A stretch of 64,000 nt of DNA. It comes from Cardinalis cardinalis (taxonomy: Eukaryota > Chordata > Aves > Passeriformes > Cardinalidae). The stretch lies in NCBI GenBank assembly GCA_014549065.1, contig JACDOX010000001.1, forward strand, positions 9,769,195 through 9,833,194. The letters are read 5' to 3'. Below the pieces are notes generated by a model that saw only the letters and a program-made list of their open reading frames with translations, searched no databases and had not been told where the DNA came from. This document shows, piece after piece, positions 24,633 through 37,904 of this stretch. The position numbers were made by a program, and so were the translations under genes. The stretch's first letter is position 1, and every line of letters starts with the position of its first letter.

Positions 24633-27600
24633 TCATGCATCAAAAGAACAACTGTCAGAGAAGCCTTTACAAACACTGTTCCATCAGGATGCACTGTGGT
24701 ATTGAAATGCACTGGAATTTTCTTCCTCAAATAAATCTTCCCCTCCATTTTAATCCTGCCTGGGATATCATCGAAAGGGAGTGGTGATTTTAAACTGGGC
24801 AATTAGTTCATAATTTTTGGAAGAGCTTCCCTGATTGTCTAAATGTGTATTGCTTGATAGATTGAGCGANAATTGTTTCAGGTGCATAGAGTCAAAAGAT
24901 CAGGTGTAAGTGGTGAGGGATGTCTGACTGCAGCTGGAGTGTGGACAGGACAGATGGCTGTCGAGGAAGGAGGTGGAAACCTGGGGAATTCTAATGATGA
25001 GAAGCTCTGGGCTGCAGAAAAACTAAGGTTCCTGGGAAATTTAGCTATCAGCCTCCATGCAGCCAGTGCAGGATATTCTCACATATACAAGTGCATTTCA
25101 AGGTATGGCATNGCCTTACAATCTGTGTGAATTTAAAAGCTGGGACAAAAATGTCCACTCCAAAGCACTGCATGTATTTTGAAATCACACTGAGGAAGAA
25201 GAGAAAAGAACACTGGTTTAGCTGTTCCTTTGTTTCCCAAATCTCCAGCTTCAAATCATTAATTAGCTTTGGCTAGAAGTCTGTATTTATAGAAAAGAAA
25301 ATAATTTTGAAAGACACAGATCTCTGTGAGCCAGCAATCTCAATCTCCATTTCTTGCACCTTTTATTACCATGCTGTCTTGGTGGTAGTTTATCACTCCT
25401 TTGCACAAATCTAAAAGGCTGTTCTTGGCATAAGATATGGGAAAATCAGATTCAGTGTGTAAATAACTGTGTTCTGTGCTAAACTTTGCAGCAGAGAAAT
25501 ATCAGTTGCATATGGTTTCTGTAGATTTTAACTACCCACATACTAGTGGTGACCCTAAGTAGGTCACAGTAAAGATGGGGTCTGAACAAGTTATGGCAGT
25601 CACATTCCCATCTAGGCTGAGATGGAGATATGGATTGTGCTCTGTGCAGCACATGCTCCCTGCATCTGACACTTTGTCAGATACAGTCAACCCTTTTATT
25701 GCCTATGCCTTTGCTCAGCAGACACATGCACAGATCAGCACTCCAAAGCAAAGGCAAGGGATGCCTTCACTGCAATCAGACGTCTGTTGCACTTCAAGTG
25801 TCAAGCCCCACGGTTGAAGCTTTGGGGTTGTATTATGCCTAGAACAGATTGGACCTCACTGCCTATGCAGCCCTTCCTCACATTTGGTGTGGCTATTGCA
25901 GATGACAGTCGGCTTAGTCACAATCACTGCTTCACTCTCACACGCTCGCATGTTGATAAATATGCAAATTCTGAGGTGTTTTATTAAAAAAGAAAAAAGA
26001 ACTACCAAACAGAGCTTTCCATGGGAAATTGTATGTAGCATCTGGTATTTGATGAAGAAAGCCCAGCAAGGTCTGTAATCTGATTGAGTTTCTGTGAATG
26101 ACACACACAAAAAAACCCCAGACATGTATGGAGGTTTCTTGTTTGTGGGAAGATACAACCTAGAGGTTTACTTGACTTTGTACATACTCATCAGATATTA
26201 GAGTCCTAAAATACCTTGTCTCTTAGTGGCCAAGCAGTTAAGTTGTTATTGAACTTTAGACTGCAATACTCAAACAAAAAATAAGAGGCCATATTGAATG
26301 AGTCTGGTTTTTTCACTTTTTCACAGTAGATGCTTCAGCTTTGTTCTGTCATATTAAAGGACAGGAAGACTTCCAGAGCAGCAGAGCTCCCAAAACAGGA
26401 GAGTGACTTGATTTCAAAGTGAAGAGCAGGTAGCTGCCAGTACAAGAGCCTGCAGGTTAATTGGGTATCCTGACCCAGGCAAAACTCAAAAGAGAGAGCA
26501 GTACAATTCTTTCATTTTGCACATGAAAAATTGCTGTTTGTGTTGCACAGAGTTCAGTTTAATCAGCCCTGTGAGCCACTCTCGTATCATGAAGTGGATC
26601 ACCCCTTCCCAGGAAGGAGGAGGAGAACTATAGAGGAGACCCAGGAGAATTAAAAGATGGTAACTTTAAAAAAAGAGTGAAGTTAGTGATTTTGAAAGGC
26701 ACCAGATTAGCAGCACAGGAAATGGCCTCCTTTATTTAATCATACCTAAGTGCTTTGAGATAGATTCTTATTCCTTTTATCTTGATGAGTAGCACATCTC
26801 CACGATGGGCACAGCATCTGCTGGGGCAGCTGTGCAGGAGAGATAGGGGTCAAGCCTTAGGTAAAGCCATGCAGGCCTGTCAGCAGCAGGAAGCGGATAA
26901 GCGCAGCGTTGTTCCTCTGCCACTGTTTCCCCTATCTACACATCTCGAGGTCAGCCTAGGGGAAAAAAGNTGCAAAGGAAAAAAGGTGTTTTATGTGGTG
27001 TGCTGTAGTAGATTTGCAGATGAAGAGCTAAAATAAACTGAGACTTAGTGCTAACTAAACACTTTGAGATGAGCACTGATGGGTCTTCCTTTGGACTAGG
27101 CAGTTTCAGAGGACTGTGAAAAATAGATATATGTGATTCCATAAATATGGCCCATGCTGAACCCTGTCCACTTGCTCTCTTTGTAGATGTCTTGTGGACA
27201 GTCTGAGACCAAGTGCCTACCTGATATTTGAACCTTAGCAGCCTTTGGAGGACATGCTCCAATCATGCCCAGACATGTGNCTACAGACTTGTAGTCTGAA
27301 GATATGGTGGGAACTCAGGCTGGCACTCAAAATCACTCAGTAGGATCACTGGGATCTGCAGTCAGAGCCTGTAACTTTGGATATATTTCTGGTAGGGTTA
27401 GGTGGTACTGGTGTACTCTAGGTGGGATCATTAGCATTTGATCCTGTATCAAAAACCACTGTTAATACACAGTGAACAGCTCAGAAGTGGTGCCAGGGTG
27501 AAGGTCAGAGTGGTGTCACCACTGTGACACTCAGACTGAAAAAAACTTAGATGGATATTGGACAGCTGGAAATTACCTGCATTCTTAAATCCCTTGGAGC

Positions 27601-27666
27601 TAAGTTCAGGGACAATGCACACCTCTTGATTCCACTGGAGTAAAGATGTTTTCCATTAGTGGAGTT
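24633..27666. other. Unique sequence, no gene recognised
   Basis: No repeat family or exon is evident. An octamer-like ATGCAAAT lies near 25963-25970 in a CpG-bearing segment (25860-25975) that could be a conserved element. A somewhat GC-richer stretch at 26780-26960 has no other mark. Confidence 0.5.
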
Positions 27667-27709
27667 GTTTGGNTTTTTTTTCTTTTTTTCTTTTTTTTTT
27701 TTTCCACAG
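27667..27709 (+). repeat. T-rich low-complexity tract ending in CCACAG
   Basis: A T-rich run interrupted by single C's, with an N at 27673, ends in TTTCCACAG (AG at 27708-27709). It is formally a good splice-acceptor sequence, but no open downstream exon with a donor is convincing, so I classify it as low complexity. Confidence 0.8.
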
Positions 27710-30700
27710 CTGGGTGAGCATAAGAAAAGAGAGAATAACAGTGGGGGATAATAAGTGAGCAGAAGTCCTAGGCTTGTCTTATGGTGTCAGGAATATAGGA
27801 ACACATTTCTATGTAGAGTAAATATTCAATGCCAATGCTTTATCTCCCAGGAGTGGTTAATGGTTCTTACCTACACATTTTCTTCAAAGGATCTTGCTAA
27901 TGGATTTGCTTTTGGCAGAAGCTGCTCTGCATTTGGAAATGCATTCATTTGTTCCTTCCCTCTTTCCACCTTGCCTTGTCAGTGTCCCTGTGAACCGCCT
28001 CCAGGCCCTGTTTCTGGAGCAGGTCAGAACTTGTCCCTCTCACCTCTCCTCTCACCTCTCCTCCCCAAAGAAGCTTGAGGAGCAGCTGTAAACATGCTAC
28101 TGCTTCTCAGGTCTGTAGGAGAGTGGATCTTACATTACTGTGACTATACTCAAGTGTGGATTTCACTGAACAGCAGCAGCCCTGGTCTGTATGTGTCTCT
28201 GTGTAGTTAGTAAAGAATAAAGAAAGGGTATGTGTTTGTGGTTCTTGCTTGGTTTCCTCACCTTTGATGACTATTGGTGGCATTGAAACAAAAACTGGAG
28301 GCTGTCCCATCTGCTGTTTGTATCGAGTGCCAGATTTGTCAGCTCTTGACTGTAAGACAAGAAAACAAGAAAGAGCAGGGTAGATTGGAGGCAAGTCAAA
28401 GGATTGTATGCAAAACCCCTGCTATTTGGCCCCCTCATAAACAAAAATATTGTTAGAAAATTCCCAGCAGTGGCAAGAACCCATCTAAGAAGGCATGGCA
28501 TTCAGATCACATAAATATGCACATCCCTCTGCATCCTATTAGCTGTTGCTAATTCTTTCTCAGCCTATGGGGCTAATGACTACTTCCAGATCAGTAAAAT
28601 CTTAGTTCCTTGTTGGCGTATTTCCTTTATTACAAGTGCTTCAATTCCTGTGGGTATCAAAATTATTCCAACACCCTATTACTAGATCTCATGCCAGCCT
28701 AATATATGTGAATTTGCCTTATGGAGTTAGTCTGCAGCCTCATTAGCTCTGAGTCAAGTCAGTCTTTTCTCAGATAAGACATCGGATATACAGGAAACTC
28801 TCAGTGCCACATGTTGCAGAACTGGTTTGGTGGCTTGAACATAAAAGTGCATGGGAAAGCTTTTCCTTGATAAGGACTTTAATCACAGCTGCATCACTAA
28901 CATTTTGCCACTAATTTTTTACGACCTTTGTAGTCAGAGAACTTTGGCCCAGGAACTATGTTATGAAATTAGATACAAATTTCCTGGAGGTGGGAGTTAG
29001 AGAAATGGCCTGAAGAGAATTCTGATCTCAAACCTCAGCAGGATGACACTTCACAGAGTTGTGACTGATTTATATTATGAGAGACCATTTCCATGAAGGC
29101 TTCACAAACAAACCTGGATGACATCTACTGGGAGAATCCAAATGATCCTTCATCTTCAAGACCCTGAAAAAAATGCATAATCCTCCTGAAGAGGCAATCC
29201 ATAAATAGTAAGTACTAACTTTTATATATTGAGGCAACAATGGGAAGGCTCTGGAACAGATTTGCCTGCTTCCAAGAAAAAGATCTGCTACAAGGAGGCT
29301 CAGGTCCAGGATTTTTATCAGATTGTTTTTCTCCTTCTGAGCCCTGTATTATGCCTTTCCAGTAGCTCCCCTGATTCCCAGGATAATCTGAAAGATCAAA
29401 AAGAGACAAAGACATGATCATTCTCCAGCTCTGTANTGGCCAAGAGAATTTTGGCTGACAAACTTTGTACAGATGGTCATCAGCTCTGATCCAGCTCCTG
29501 GACTGCCTGGACCTGATCTCCCAGTCCTGCAGCCAGATACTCTGTGCAGACCTGGAGTCACTGCACCTGATAACACTGCTGTTGCTTGGCTGAGTAGCGC
29601 TTGGAGACACAGATCCCTACATCTGTAGGGATCCTTACACAATGTGGAAAAACATGGGAGGAAATGTATTCATCCAAGTGGAGAAAGTTTTCCTTACAGG
29701 CAGTATAAAAATTGACTGATATGACCTTGCTACCAAAGGTATTTCTCTCTATTTAGAANGATCTGCCTTTGTTCATCTTCGTTTGAACTAATTTGCAAGT
29801 TCCTCTTGCTTTTTTAGTTATTCTTGGTATTTTCTGAGTGCTCTTGCCCAGTGGCTAGAGGCAACATTTTGGTTTTGCATCCAGAATTAACATTCCCAAG
29901 GCTTCTAAACTATCTCCTAGAATATTTCTTATATCACTTGTTTGTTACTTCACTTTGAAGTCCATCTTTCTAGCAGGTATTGTCTAAACACAAAGCTGAA
30001 CTCAACTCTCTTCTAGACTTTGTCAATAAACTTTTATCTTGTAAATTATTCATAAATCAGGTATGGCACCNGAAGAAAAGAACCATATAAAAGAATGACA
30101 GCATCACACTGGTGTCAGCTGACTGGTGATATTCTTTCTTCAAGATTAACTGTACTTTGCCGTCTTTAGAAATGAACCTAAATCCAAGGTTTAGCTAGAA
30201 AACTATCCACTGCCACTCCCAAACACAATTTTTANTACTTTAGTCTGTGTTCTTTGACTGAAGCTTAAGCAGAACCTGGTTATTTTGGTNGTCTGTCCAA
30301 TGGCAACTCCTGTACTATTTGCTATTTTAGTACAGATGGTGCACCTTTAGGAGCCTCTCAAGGTTGTGTTTGTTTCTGCAGTTTGTATACTAGGAACACT
30401 CACAAATCTAGAGTTTCCACTTCATTCAGTTAGAGTAATTTCCCTAGTGCTTACAGAAGTCCTGAAACAGCTTCTGAGAATATTATTTCTTTAATTTTTA
30501 CTCAACCATATTTCAAAAGATCTAGGCCTTATACCAGATTAGAAGTTACATTGAATTGTAGAAAAAACTTAGGAATTGTGAACCAGCTCAGCTTCTGCAC
30601 TTTTGTTGCTTTGATTTCTGTGGAGTCACACCAGAACCAGCCCAGTCAGAAGTTTTGGCCCTGACTAAGTCTTCAAGTGACACTTAGTTCTTACACCACT

Positions 30701-30990
30701 GTTTCATAGGAAAAGACCATTTCAGTTCCTTCACTTTGGTTTATGCTTGCAACCTTTTTGCGCTTGACTCTGCAAAATTTGGCTTTGTATATTGAGAATG
30801 ATGTCTCCAAACAGGAGCACAAGCTTCAGCTGGTGCTTTTGTAAAAAATGTTTCTACTCTGGTTTCATTAATGGGAGCTGCTGAATAGCTAATTTGGGTT
30901 GCCAACCATAAATCTGTCAGCTACTAATAAAGGTGAATTTCATGAAGGGTATGAGGGTTTTTTCTGGCAATGGCACTCACTTTGCTCAGT
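27710..30990. other. Unique sequence, no gene recognised
   Basis: A small CTCTCACCTCTC tandem pair sits near 28036-28060. The minus-strand frame at 29215-29610 (131 codons) has an N and no recognisable domain. Otherwise only AT-leaning single-copy sequence is visible. Confidence 0.5.
29612..29633. repeat. Perfect inverted repeat, 10-bp arms, 2-nt centre
   Basis: GATCCCTACA and TGTAGGGATC are exact reverse complements around TC, making a 22-bp near-palindrome. It could be a dimeric binding site, or a sequence prone to cruciform formation. No partner or family is evident. Confidence 0.85.
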
Positions 30991-30999
30991 ATAAATGAA

Positions 31000-31930
31000 A
31001 CTCTTCTGTTCACCAACNGGATTTCCATTGAATCATTTTCCCGTTGAAGGCTAAATATCGGAATGGGTGAAATTTGGAAATGAAGTGGGTGATTCTTTTA
31101 ATTTATTGCAAATGAGCCATTACTCATTCGGTGTAATTTGTCAGTGCTCCCAACCAGTAGGAGCAGACGCTTAAGATTGGCCTCATTGCAGTGTTTAAAG
31201 CAGTACACAATAGATTTGCCTGTGCTGCCATGGTGAAATCCTCCCAGACCCCCATTTCCAGAGGGGGAACTGCATGGCAGCCATGGAGGTTGGCTGGGCT
31301 GTCANCTGAGCTCCAGTTCTTGAATAAAGATGGCAGAATCTCACAAAGAGGGAAGTGGGGAGGAGATCTGTGTGATTTTATTGGATGTTATGACACATAA
31401 GTGCTGGAATACCAAAGGGCTTGTTACAGCATAGAAAATCCCCTCTGCTAGCAACTCCATTTGCACTCCAGCGCTATTCCATTGCAGGGCCTATAAAGCA
31501 GATTGCTAACAAAAAGGTTATTCAGAGGGTTTCTTTCAATAAACCCAAAGGTAACAAGTATCCACTGAGCAGATGTCATGAGACTGTGCTGCACTCTGGA
31601 AAACTGCCGCGATATTTAAAAATAATGCTTTCTTATTAACCTAAGTACAATACTAAAAGTCTTTTAAAATAAAACTTTCCAGATGGCACCTGCATCAGAG
31701 ATGCTAATAGGATGAATGCCAGTAAGCCCACTAATACTGGAAATGCTCTTAAGAAACAACTACAACTGATTCTACTGGCACAAACAAATAAAAAACTAAT
31801 TTATGTATTCCTGCAGCTGCATCTCCAGTCAAAGCAGAGGCAGGAGTCAGGACCAATTCACAACTGACTAATGTGGTCCCATTCATTGCAAATTTCTAGC
31901 ATTTAAGTGTAATTAAGATTTATTGTTTGC
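31000..31930. other. Conserved-element candidate block (single-copy, motif-rich)
   Basis: This stretch lacks repeat signatures and mixes AT-rich words (GATTCTTTTAATTTATTGCA at 31091-31110, GCCATTACTCATTCGG near 31115) with retained CpGs (GAAAACTGCCGCGATATTT near 31600). Such composition is typical of developmental enhancers in bird gene deserts. No frame exceeds about 75 codons. The call is inference only. Confidence 0.35.
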
Positions 31931-34083
31931 TAACTTGCAGGTCAGAAGAGGGACTGCAATATGGATAACTTTTTGTCAACTAGTGAAATGCTTGTTAGAA
32001 GGAATTGTCAATCCTTCCAAGAAGAACACAACAGAAATAAATAACAGAGTTATTCTCATTTCATCAGACTGTTGTGATTCCAGCAGGAATGTAATAGCAC
32101 TGGACAGTAGGGAAGCCAGCTGCACATGGTGGTGTAGTGTACATGGCAGCACAGGATATGGCANGCACACTGCAAATGCTGGTTGGTCTTGCTCCAAGCC
32201 AGGGTTATCTCCCACCATGAGTCCTATGCCCTTGTTTTTCTGGCCCTTGATCCCTATAGAGGGATGCAGAAGACAGTACAGAGTTCCCTTCATCTCTTGC
32301 TAGTGTGGCCAGGTAAACAGGGGAAGTGATCCACCACAGTTTGACATCCTAGGGAGGGGGTGAAAAAGGGGCAGGTACTACTACAGCTTGGCTGCAAAGA
32401 TGGTACGGTCATGCAGAAGAATGTGAGTTAGACCATCACTGGTCATTGATTTGTATCATCAGCAGGTTTAGTTCATTCCTAAGTTGGCAAGACTATACCC
32501 TAGGTGGTGACTGGGACTTGAACAGAGTTGGAGCTAGAATCAGGAACAGAGAGGGTTAATCTCTTTAGGATTTGCAAGGGACTTTGATTATTACAGACAG
32601 CATAAGTTGAAGCTCCAAGCCTGGTTGATTAGAAGTAGCCATGGAATGTGAAAAATCCCATTCTCATCCTGAGAACAGTATTTTATGTTTCTGTGTTTCT
32701 TACAACTAAGAATTTTCAAGTTCTTTTTTGCATTAATAGCTTGAACTTTCCGACACGACCGTGANTTACCTGCATGTGACTGTCACTTCTTGACAGAGAG
32801 GTAAATGGAGGCACAGAGGATACTGGATTGAATTCCCTTTTTTAAGTGTATCTTAAGCAGTTATTATTATCTGTGCAAAGACGAGGCAAATGTTATCATG
32901 TTGGTTTTTCAGACTGCATAACGCATGGAGATGTGGAGGCATGGAGATGTAATGAAGGAGTTTTGGTGCAAGGAATGAAGCTGGTTTGTCTCACATATCA
33001 CAGGAACAACAGAGTAAAGCTGCAAGCAAAGCTTAGCTTTTCTTTGCTTCTGCTGCCAAGCTTGATCACTTGGGTAGGACTGACTTGAGTCTTCTGTAGT
33101 CATTTACATCCCTGCCAAGAAAGCTCTACCAAATCAGCCTTTGTGTACTTCCATTCTCTTAATCCTACTCATTCTTTCTTTCACCTCAAGTCTGTTCACA
33201 AACTGAGTCCAAACTGCTGAGGAAGGACACAGGACAGCGATAAGGAAAGCTGTGCAGCTCCACTTAATTTACCCAGCAGTGCCAGCATTGTAAACAAAAC
33301 TGGCTGTAATATATCCTGGCACCAAAGGATGGAGCAGGAACATATCTGAATATAATCACGTTGAGTAGCTTCAGCAAATAACNAAGGCTGACTAATACCA
33401 GGAGCCTCTTCTACAGCTCATTTACCGTGTGAGCTGGTTCTGAGACATGCTCGGTAGACGAGAATGCACATCAAATGTTTTGATCTATGGAAGAACATTT
33501 TTCCTAATATTTTTTCAAAGATTTTTTTTCTCAACTTTGTAATGTGACTCTGAAGACAGTCATGCCATATTTTGAAAGGAGACACTCTGTGTGTGTTTTT
33601 TAAGACCTTTTTTGAAGGGGGACGAAGGGTTGCATATTTTTTAGCTCCAAAACCCAGATGTTCTTTAACAGAGAAAAATAGAATAACATACATTAATAGC
33701 TTGGAAAACAATGGCAATATTTAATTAACCTTTAGAAATGGCTAATCTGTGAATCTGCACGTGTCAGCTCATCTTTAGAACAGAGTGACTGTGTGTGCCT
33801 TTGCCAAAATCAACATGCTTGTTCGGTGGATTTCTTCCACTGGGGATTCACATGAAGAACAAAAAAAGTTAAAAAAAAAAAAGAAAAAATAAATTTTTTT
33901 CAGCTGTTTGACTTGAAGCATTCATGTGATCCAGATGACCTCGTCGGGATTGATGTAGCCTGGTGTGCCACAGATCCAAGATCTGCATGTTCAAGGCTTG
34001 GCTCTTAGCCGTTAGTCAGTCGTTGGACCAGACAGTCTGCAGGTCTTGTGGGACCATTAAAAGCTTTAGTTTAGCGGTGGGGC
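31931..34083. other. Unique sequence, no gene recognised
   Basis: Nothing coding is recognised. There is a short direct repeat GCATGGAGATGT (32923-32934 and 32939-32950) and an A-rich tract at about 33861-33890. A CpG-bearing segment at about 33930-34040 (GACCTCGTCGGGATTGATG near 33938) could be conserved. Confidence 0.5.
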
Positions 34084-34135
34084 CCTTACCTCTTCATCAC
34101 TGACTTTCCCTCTCTCTCTCCCCTCCCCCCTTTAG
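34084..34135. promoter_or_regulatory. Splice-signal-like cluster: acceptor-like on plus, donor-like on minus
   Basis: On the plus strand, TCACTGAC is followed by a pyrimidine tract of about 30 bases ending TTTAG (AG at 34134-34135), a strong acceptor shape. On the minus strand, the same region reads GATGAAGAG followed by GTAAGGG (plus 34084-34092), a near-consensus donor preceded by a purine-rich stretch that would suit a 5' untranslated exon. Only one of these can be real in a given transcript, and neither is supported by a long open frame. Confidence 0.3.
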
Positions 34136-36452
34136 CTTGGCTGCTATCAACACTTCTCTTCAGCAGATGTCTACCTGCCAAATCCTCTCCTTTTTAAATC
34201 GTTTAAGTAGGAATACAGACCATGGGAGAAAAAAGGGCCCTTGAACTTCTGGGTCCTTTCAGAGTCCCCCATTTCCCATTTCCCTCCTGTCCCATTTCCC
34301 ATCTGACAGGAGTCCNACACTAAAATTGGATGGGCTATATGCCTTCTCCAGCTGGCTCCAAGGGCTGCAAGGTGCAGGCAGCTCGCAGAGTTTCTCACAT
34401 GCAGGAGAGGTATTTGAAGCATAAGGCTTGTGGTGCATACAGGAGGAGTGGCAAGTACACCAGAAGGTGAAGAGATGGCTGGAAGCAACACTAATGCCCC
34501 TCCATCTGGAAAGATGAGTGCTGTTTAGTACGTCTGGAAAGCATTATTTCTGCAAATAGCTCAACCTCTTTCAGCTTAGAGGCAGGGATCCCAGCCTGCT
34601 GCCAAGCTCAGATCTCCCTGATGGCAATGTGGTAGGGGAGATGGTGAACAAGTGTACTAATGGCATAAAGCAGGAAAAAACAGCATCCAATACATCAGCT
34701 TAAGGTACATCAGGCATCTGCCCTTTTCCCAGAAGGCTGCCTGCGACTTCAAATTGCATTAAGACACACTTGTGTTTTATATCACAGGATCAACCCATAT
34801 GATAAAAGTTTAATTGGGTGGGTGTGAAGGGGAATTTAGAAGTCACTCAACTGACTGTTCCCAGTGATTTAGCTTCACAAGGGAGATATGGGAAAGCATA
34901 AACTCACGTCTACTAGTGTCCCTGAATTTTTGTTTGAATTGTAGCTCTGCAAAGAACTAGCTTTACATGAAGCTCATCTGAAAACACTGAGGTGTGCTGT
35001 TTCATGCTGTTTCAGAACAAATGCCTGACCCAAGCTTGATTTAAATTCAGAGACCAGAGGGGATCTTTCAGCAAATCTCCTCAGGCCTTTTTTTTTGTAG
35101 TAAAATAAAAATCAGTTAATAGGACTTGTCTCTAAATATTTTTGAATGGATAGAGATCCAGGTGCAAGTTCCAATATAATGCTTGTTTAGCTTTTAACCA
35201 TATTAAGTCAACAGGCTAAGCACCTATTGGAAATGTACTTCTCATGTGAATTTCAAGCAGGACAATTTCCAAACTCCTTCTCATCAGTGTACAGCCTGTT
35301 TCCTAATGATATATATTCATGATCAATGTGGGATGCTGTGCGTGGTAATGAACAAGTTGTAATGCAGCTGATGTGTGAGGGTCTTGTGTGTATTCTCATG
35401 GGTCGCTGTTGACCAGCCATCTGATATGTGCCAAGTTGGGATGAGATACGTGGTGTGCAGAGCTCAAGGAGGATTTTTGGAAAATGTTACTTTGGTTTAT
35501 ATACAGCAGATTTTTAACTTGTTCTTTTGTTTCTCTTCCCCCTGAAATTCAATAGATGTTCTCATTTGAAAATATAAGATCAAAATGTATTTTAAAACTT
35601 TTTTGAATTGGACTCCAGACCCTGAAATACATTTTTGGAAAAGCAGGCTATTCTCAGACTTTAAAAAAGGCACAAACCCTACTTTTTCAGCAGTCCAGGA
35701 GAATTTTTTCACAGCTAGGATGGGTTTGTGTATCTTTTCACAGATTTGTGGATGTTTGCCTCAAAATTTTCCTTACAGTGCTTCTTTCCACATCTATCCT
35801 CTGTTCTGAATGTCAGTCTGTTCTAAAATATTTGTTGAATTTTGTACAACTTGAAGGACTCCCTATAATAGCTCCTATGCTTAAGTGTATGGAAGATTTC
35901 ACAGGTCAGGGCTGACATTTGTTTTGTTTTTAAAGGCTACAGAATGACTTTAAAAATTGTCTGTGGTGATTTAAGATAACTATATATGCAAACTTCTGTA
36001 TTCACTGGTAGTATATTGTAGCTCTTAATGTAAGAAATCAAAATGCAAGGAATGAATTTTTAACAGTAGCAACAAAATAAACTCACTAAGCCAATTTTCC
36101 TTGCTTTAAAAGAGGACTTTACTTTTTCTTGTGACATTCTCTAGTGTTTTCCACAGTTTTCATCAACATTGTTTCAAAGCTATTTGCTTGTCTTTTTTTT
36201 CTCGGCTAAAAAGTAAAGGTACCCATAAGGATTTGGTTTTTCCCCAGCTTTTTTAATTTCTTTTTTTTTTTTAACTGTACAAAGTAAGAAGTTTGTGAGC
36301 ATTCTGGTAAAATATGATAGAAAATTTCCAATAATAAAGAAAAATGACTGATGCATTTTGTGAAGAACTGTTTTTGGATAAAAAGGGTTCTTTTCAAGTG
36401 AAAAGGCATGTCGTGCAAAAAATTCAATTAGTTCTAGTTTCAAGATCCCTAT
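34136..36452. other. Unique sequence, no gene recognised
   Basis: A short CCCATTTCCC-type imperfect repeat lies at 34266-34304. Inverted arms AAAATGTATTT (35582-35592) and AAATACATTTT (35625-35635) are 32 bases apart. A T-run lies near 36257-36273. Nothing else was recognised. Confidence 0.5.
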
Positions 36453-36580
36453 GGGCCATATCCTGAATAGTTATTGAGACAAAGCTCCCATTGAAGTCCT
36501 TGGGCATACTTCCTGATTAAAGCCTTCAGGACTAGGTCAACTGGGAGTTTTGCCTGAGTAAGCACTTCAGGATCTGAGTG
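36453..36580. mobile_element. Ancient palindromic (MITE-like) amniote repeat
   Basis: The left arm (36453-36500, with CATATCCTGAATAGTTATTG, CAAAGCTCCCATTGAAGTCC) and the right arm (about 36520-36580, with ACTGGGAGTTTTGCCTGAGT and CTTCAGGATCTGAG) are imperfect reverse complements over roughly 40 bases. From memory it matches a palindromic repeat common in turtles, crocodilians and birds, with a CAAAACTCCCATTGACTTCA-type core mirrored by TGGGAGTTTTGCCTGAGTAA. Such elements are probably relics of non-autonomous DNA transposons. I do not recall a reliable family name. Confidence 0.7.
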
Positions 36581-37904
36581 TAAACACAGCCATTGGGGAA
36601 TAAATGGGTTAATACGGCAGCCTAATACATTCTCTGCATTTGTAAGCTCTGCTTTACACGAGGGACATGGGTCCCTCTTCCTCCTCATGAGGATGGCAGA
36701 CATTTTATTTTCCATAGCTCACTGTGCTGGTGCCCTTTGCTTCACGTCATCGAAGTGGTGTGGTCAGGTCTGGCTGTGTTTTTCCGCTCCCCTCCGAGAA
36801 CGAGCCCCCCATGTCAGCGTAAAGGCCAAACCAAACCAAACCACTTTTTTAATACAGTACCCAGGGAGGAATTCCCCTGCCCCCTCCTAGCCAAGCCCGT
36901 TCCCTCATCCAGGCTGAGTTAGTCATGTCTGACTTCTCCTATTCACATTATGGCTACCCTTGTTGCTTTTTGGGTTTTGTTTTGCTTCCTTACTGTTGTT
37001 GTTTTTCAGCCAAAGCTGTCATTTATCATGAGAACAAGAGCAGCCATGTGTTGATTTTTCTGGATTCCTTTTGGACAGTGTCCCAGTGCTAATGAAGGCC
37101 CTTCCAAAGTGCTAAAGAGCTGGTGCCAAAATCAGTTACAGTGAAAACAATAGGGGAGTGGTGCACAGACAGCACATCTAGTGTGTGTGTGCGTGCATGC
37201 GTGTGTGAGTGGAGGGAGCACTTACAATTGTGATTTCGGTTCCCCCCCCTTAAGGATAATAAATTTGACTGAACTAAGGGGCTCAGATTCACATTTGCTC
37301 AGAGTCTGGGGCACATTAGAAATAAAAGCCAGTGGAAAAATAGGTGGTAGATGTTCACACNTTATGTCCTGGCTGGTCTGGATAATAGCTCAAAAATCAA
37401 TGTTGTACGTCAGCTGTGACAATGATGATGAAGCTTCTGTGAGAGTTATAGGACCTTGAAATTCAGGGCTTTATCTCTGCCTGTGGGCCATTTATCTAAA
37501 AACTTTTTTTTTTAAGAGCTCCCGAAAATGCCTTTTTTTTTTTTTCCTTTTTTTTGGCTTTTATGCTCTTTTAAAAAATAGAATTATTCTACTTCGTGGA
37601 CTTCATAAGCTGCTGCACTGACTGTGCATGGTAGGTCTTACAATACCAAGCTGCAGTCACGGCATTCTATGCTGTTAATTTGCAGGGTGGTGAGGTGGTG
37701 ATGGGAACACACTTTTCCANGGAGGTGAGTGAAACAGATAGAGGAACACGGAGAAGGTGCGNGAATCTCAGCAATCACCCTGCGGAGCTGCCGTCCAAAC
37801 ATGAATTCCAGGCTAAAGACAGGCAGTCACCACGGGGGTGCTGGGACTTCTGAGTATTTTCGCCTCGTGGGAAGCGCACAGTCACTGCTTCTTCCTGTTA
37901 TTAT
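36581..37904. other. Unique sequence with T-rich runs; flank of the CpG island
   Basis: There are T-rich runs at about 37504-37513 and 37532-37555 and an interrupted GT-rich run at 37179-37209. A consensus donor-like GAG/GTGAGT occurs at 37722-37730 on the plus strand, without a credible upstream exon. A CpG-bearing piece lies at 36750-36820. Confidence 0.45.

Noticed and set aside
32790..32820. Second MIR-like scrap (GAGAGGTAAATGGAGGCACA)
   Set aside because: Fewer than about 30 bases match, with no following core or tail.
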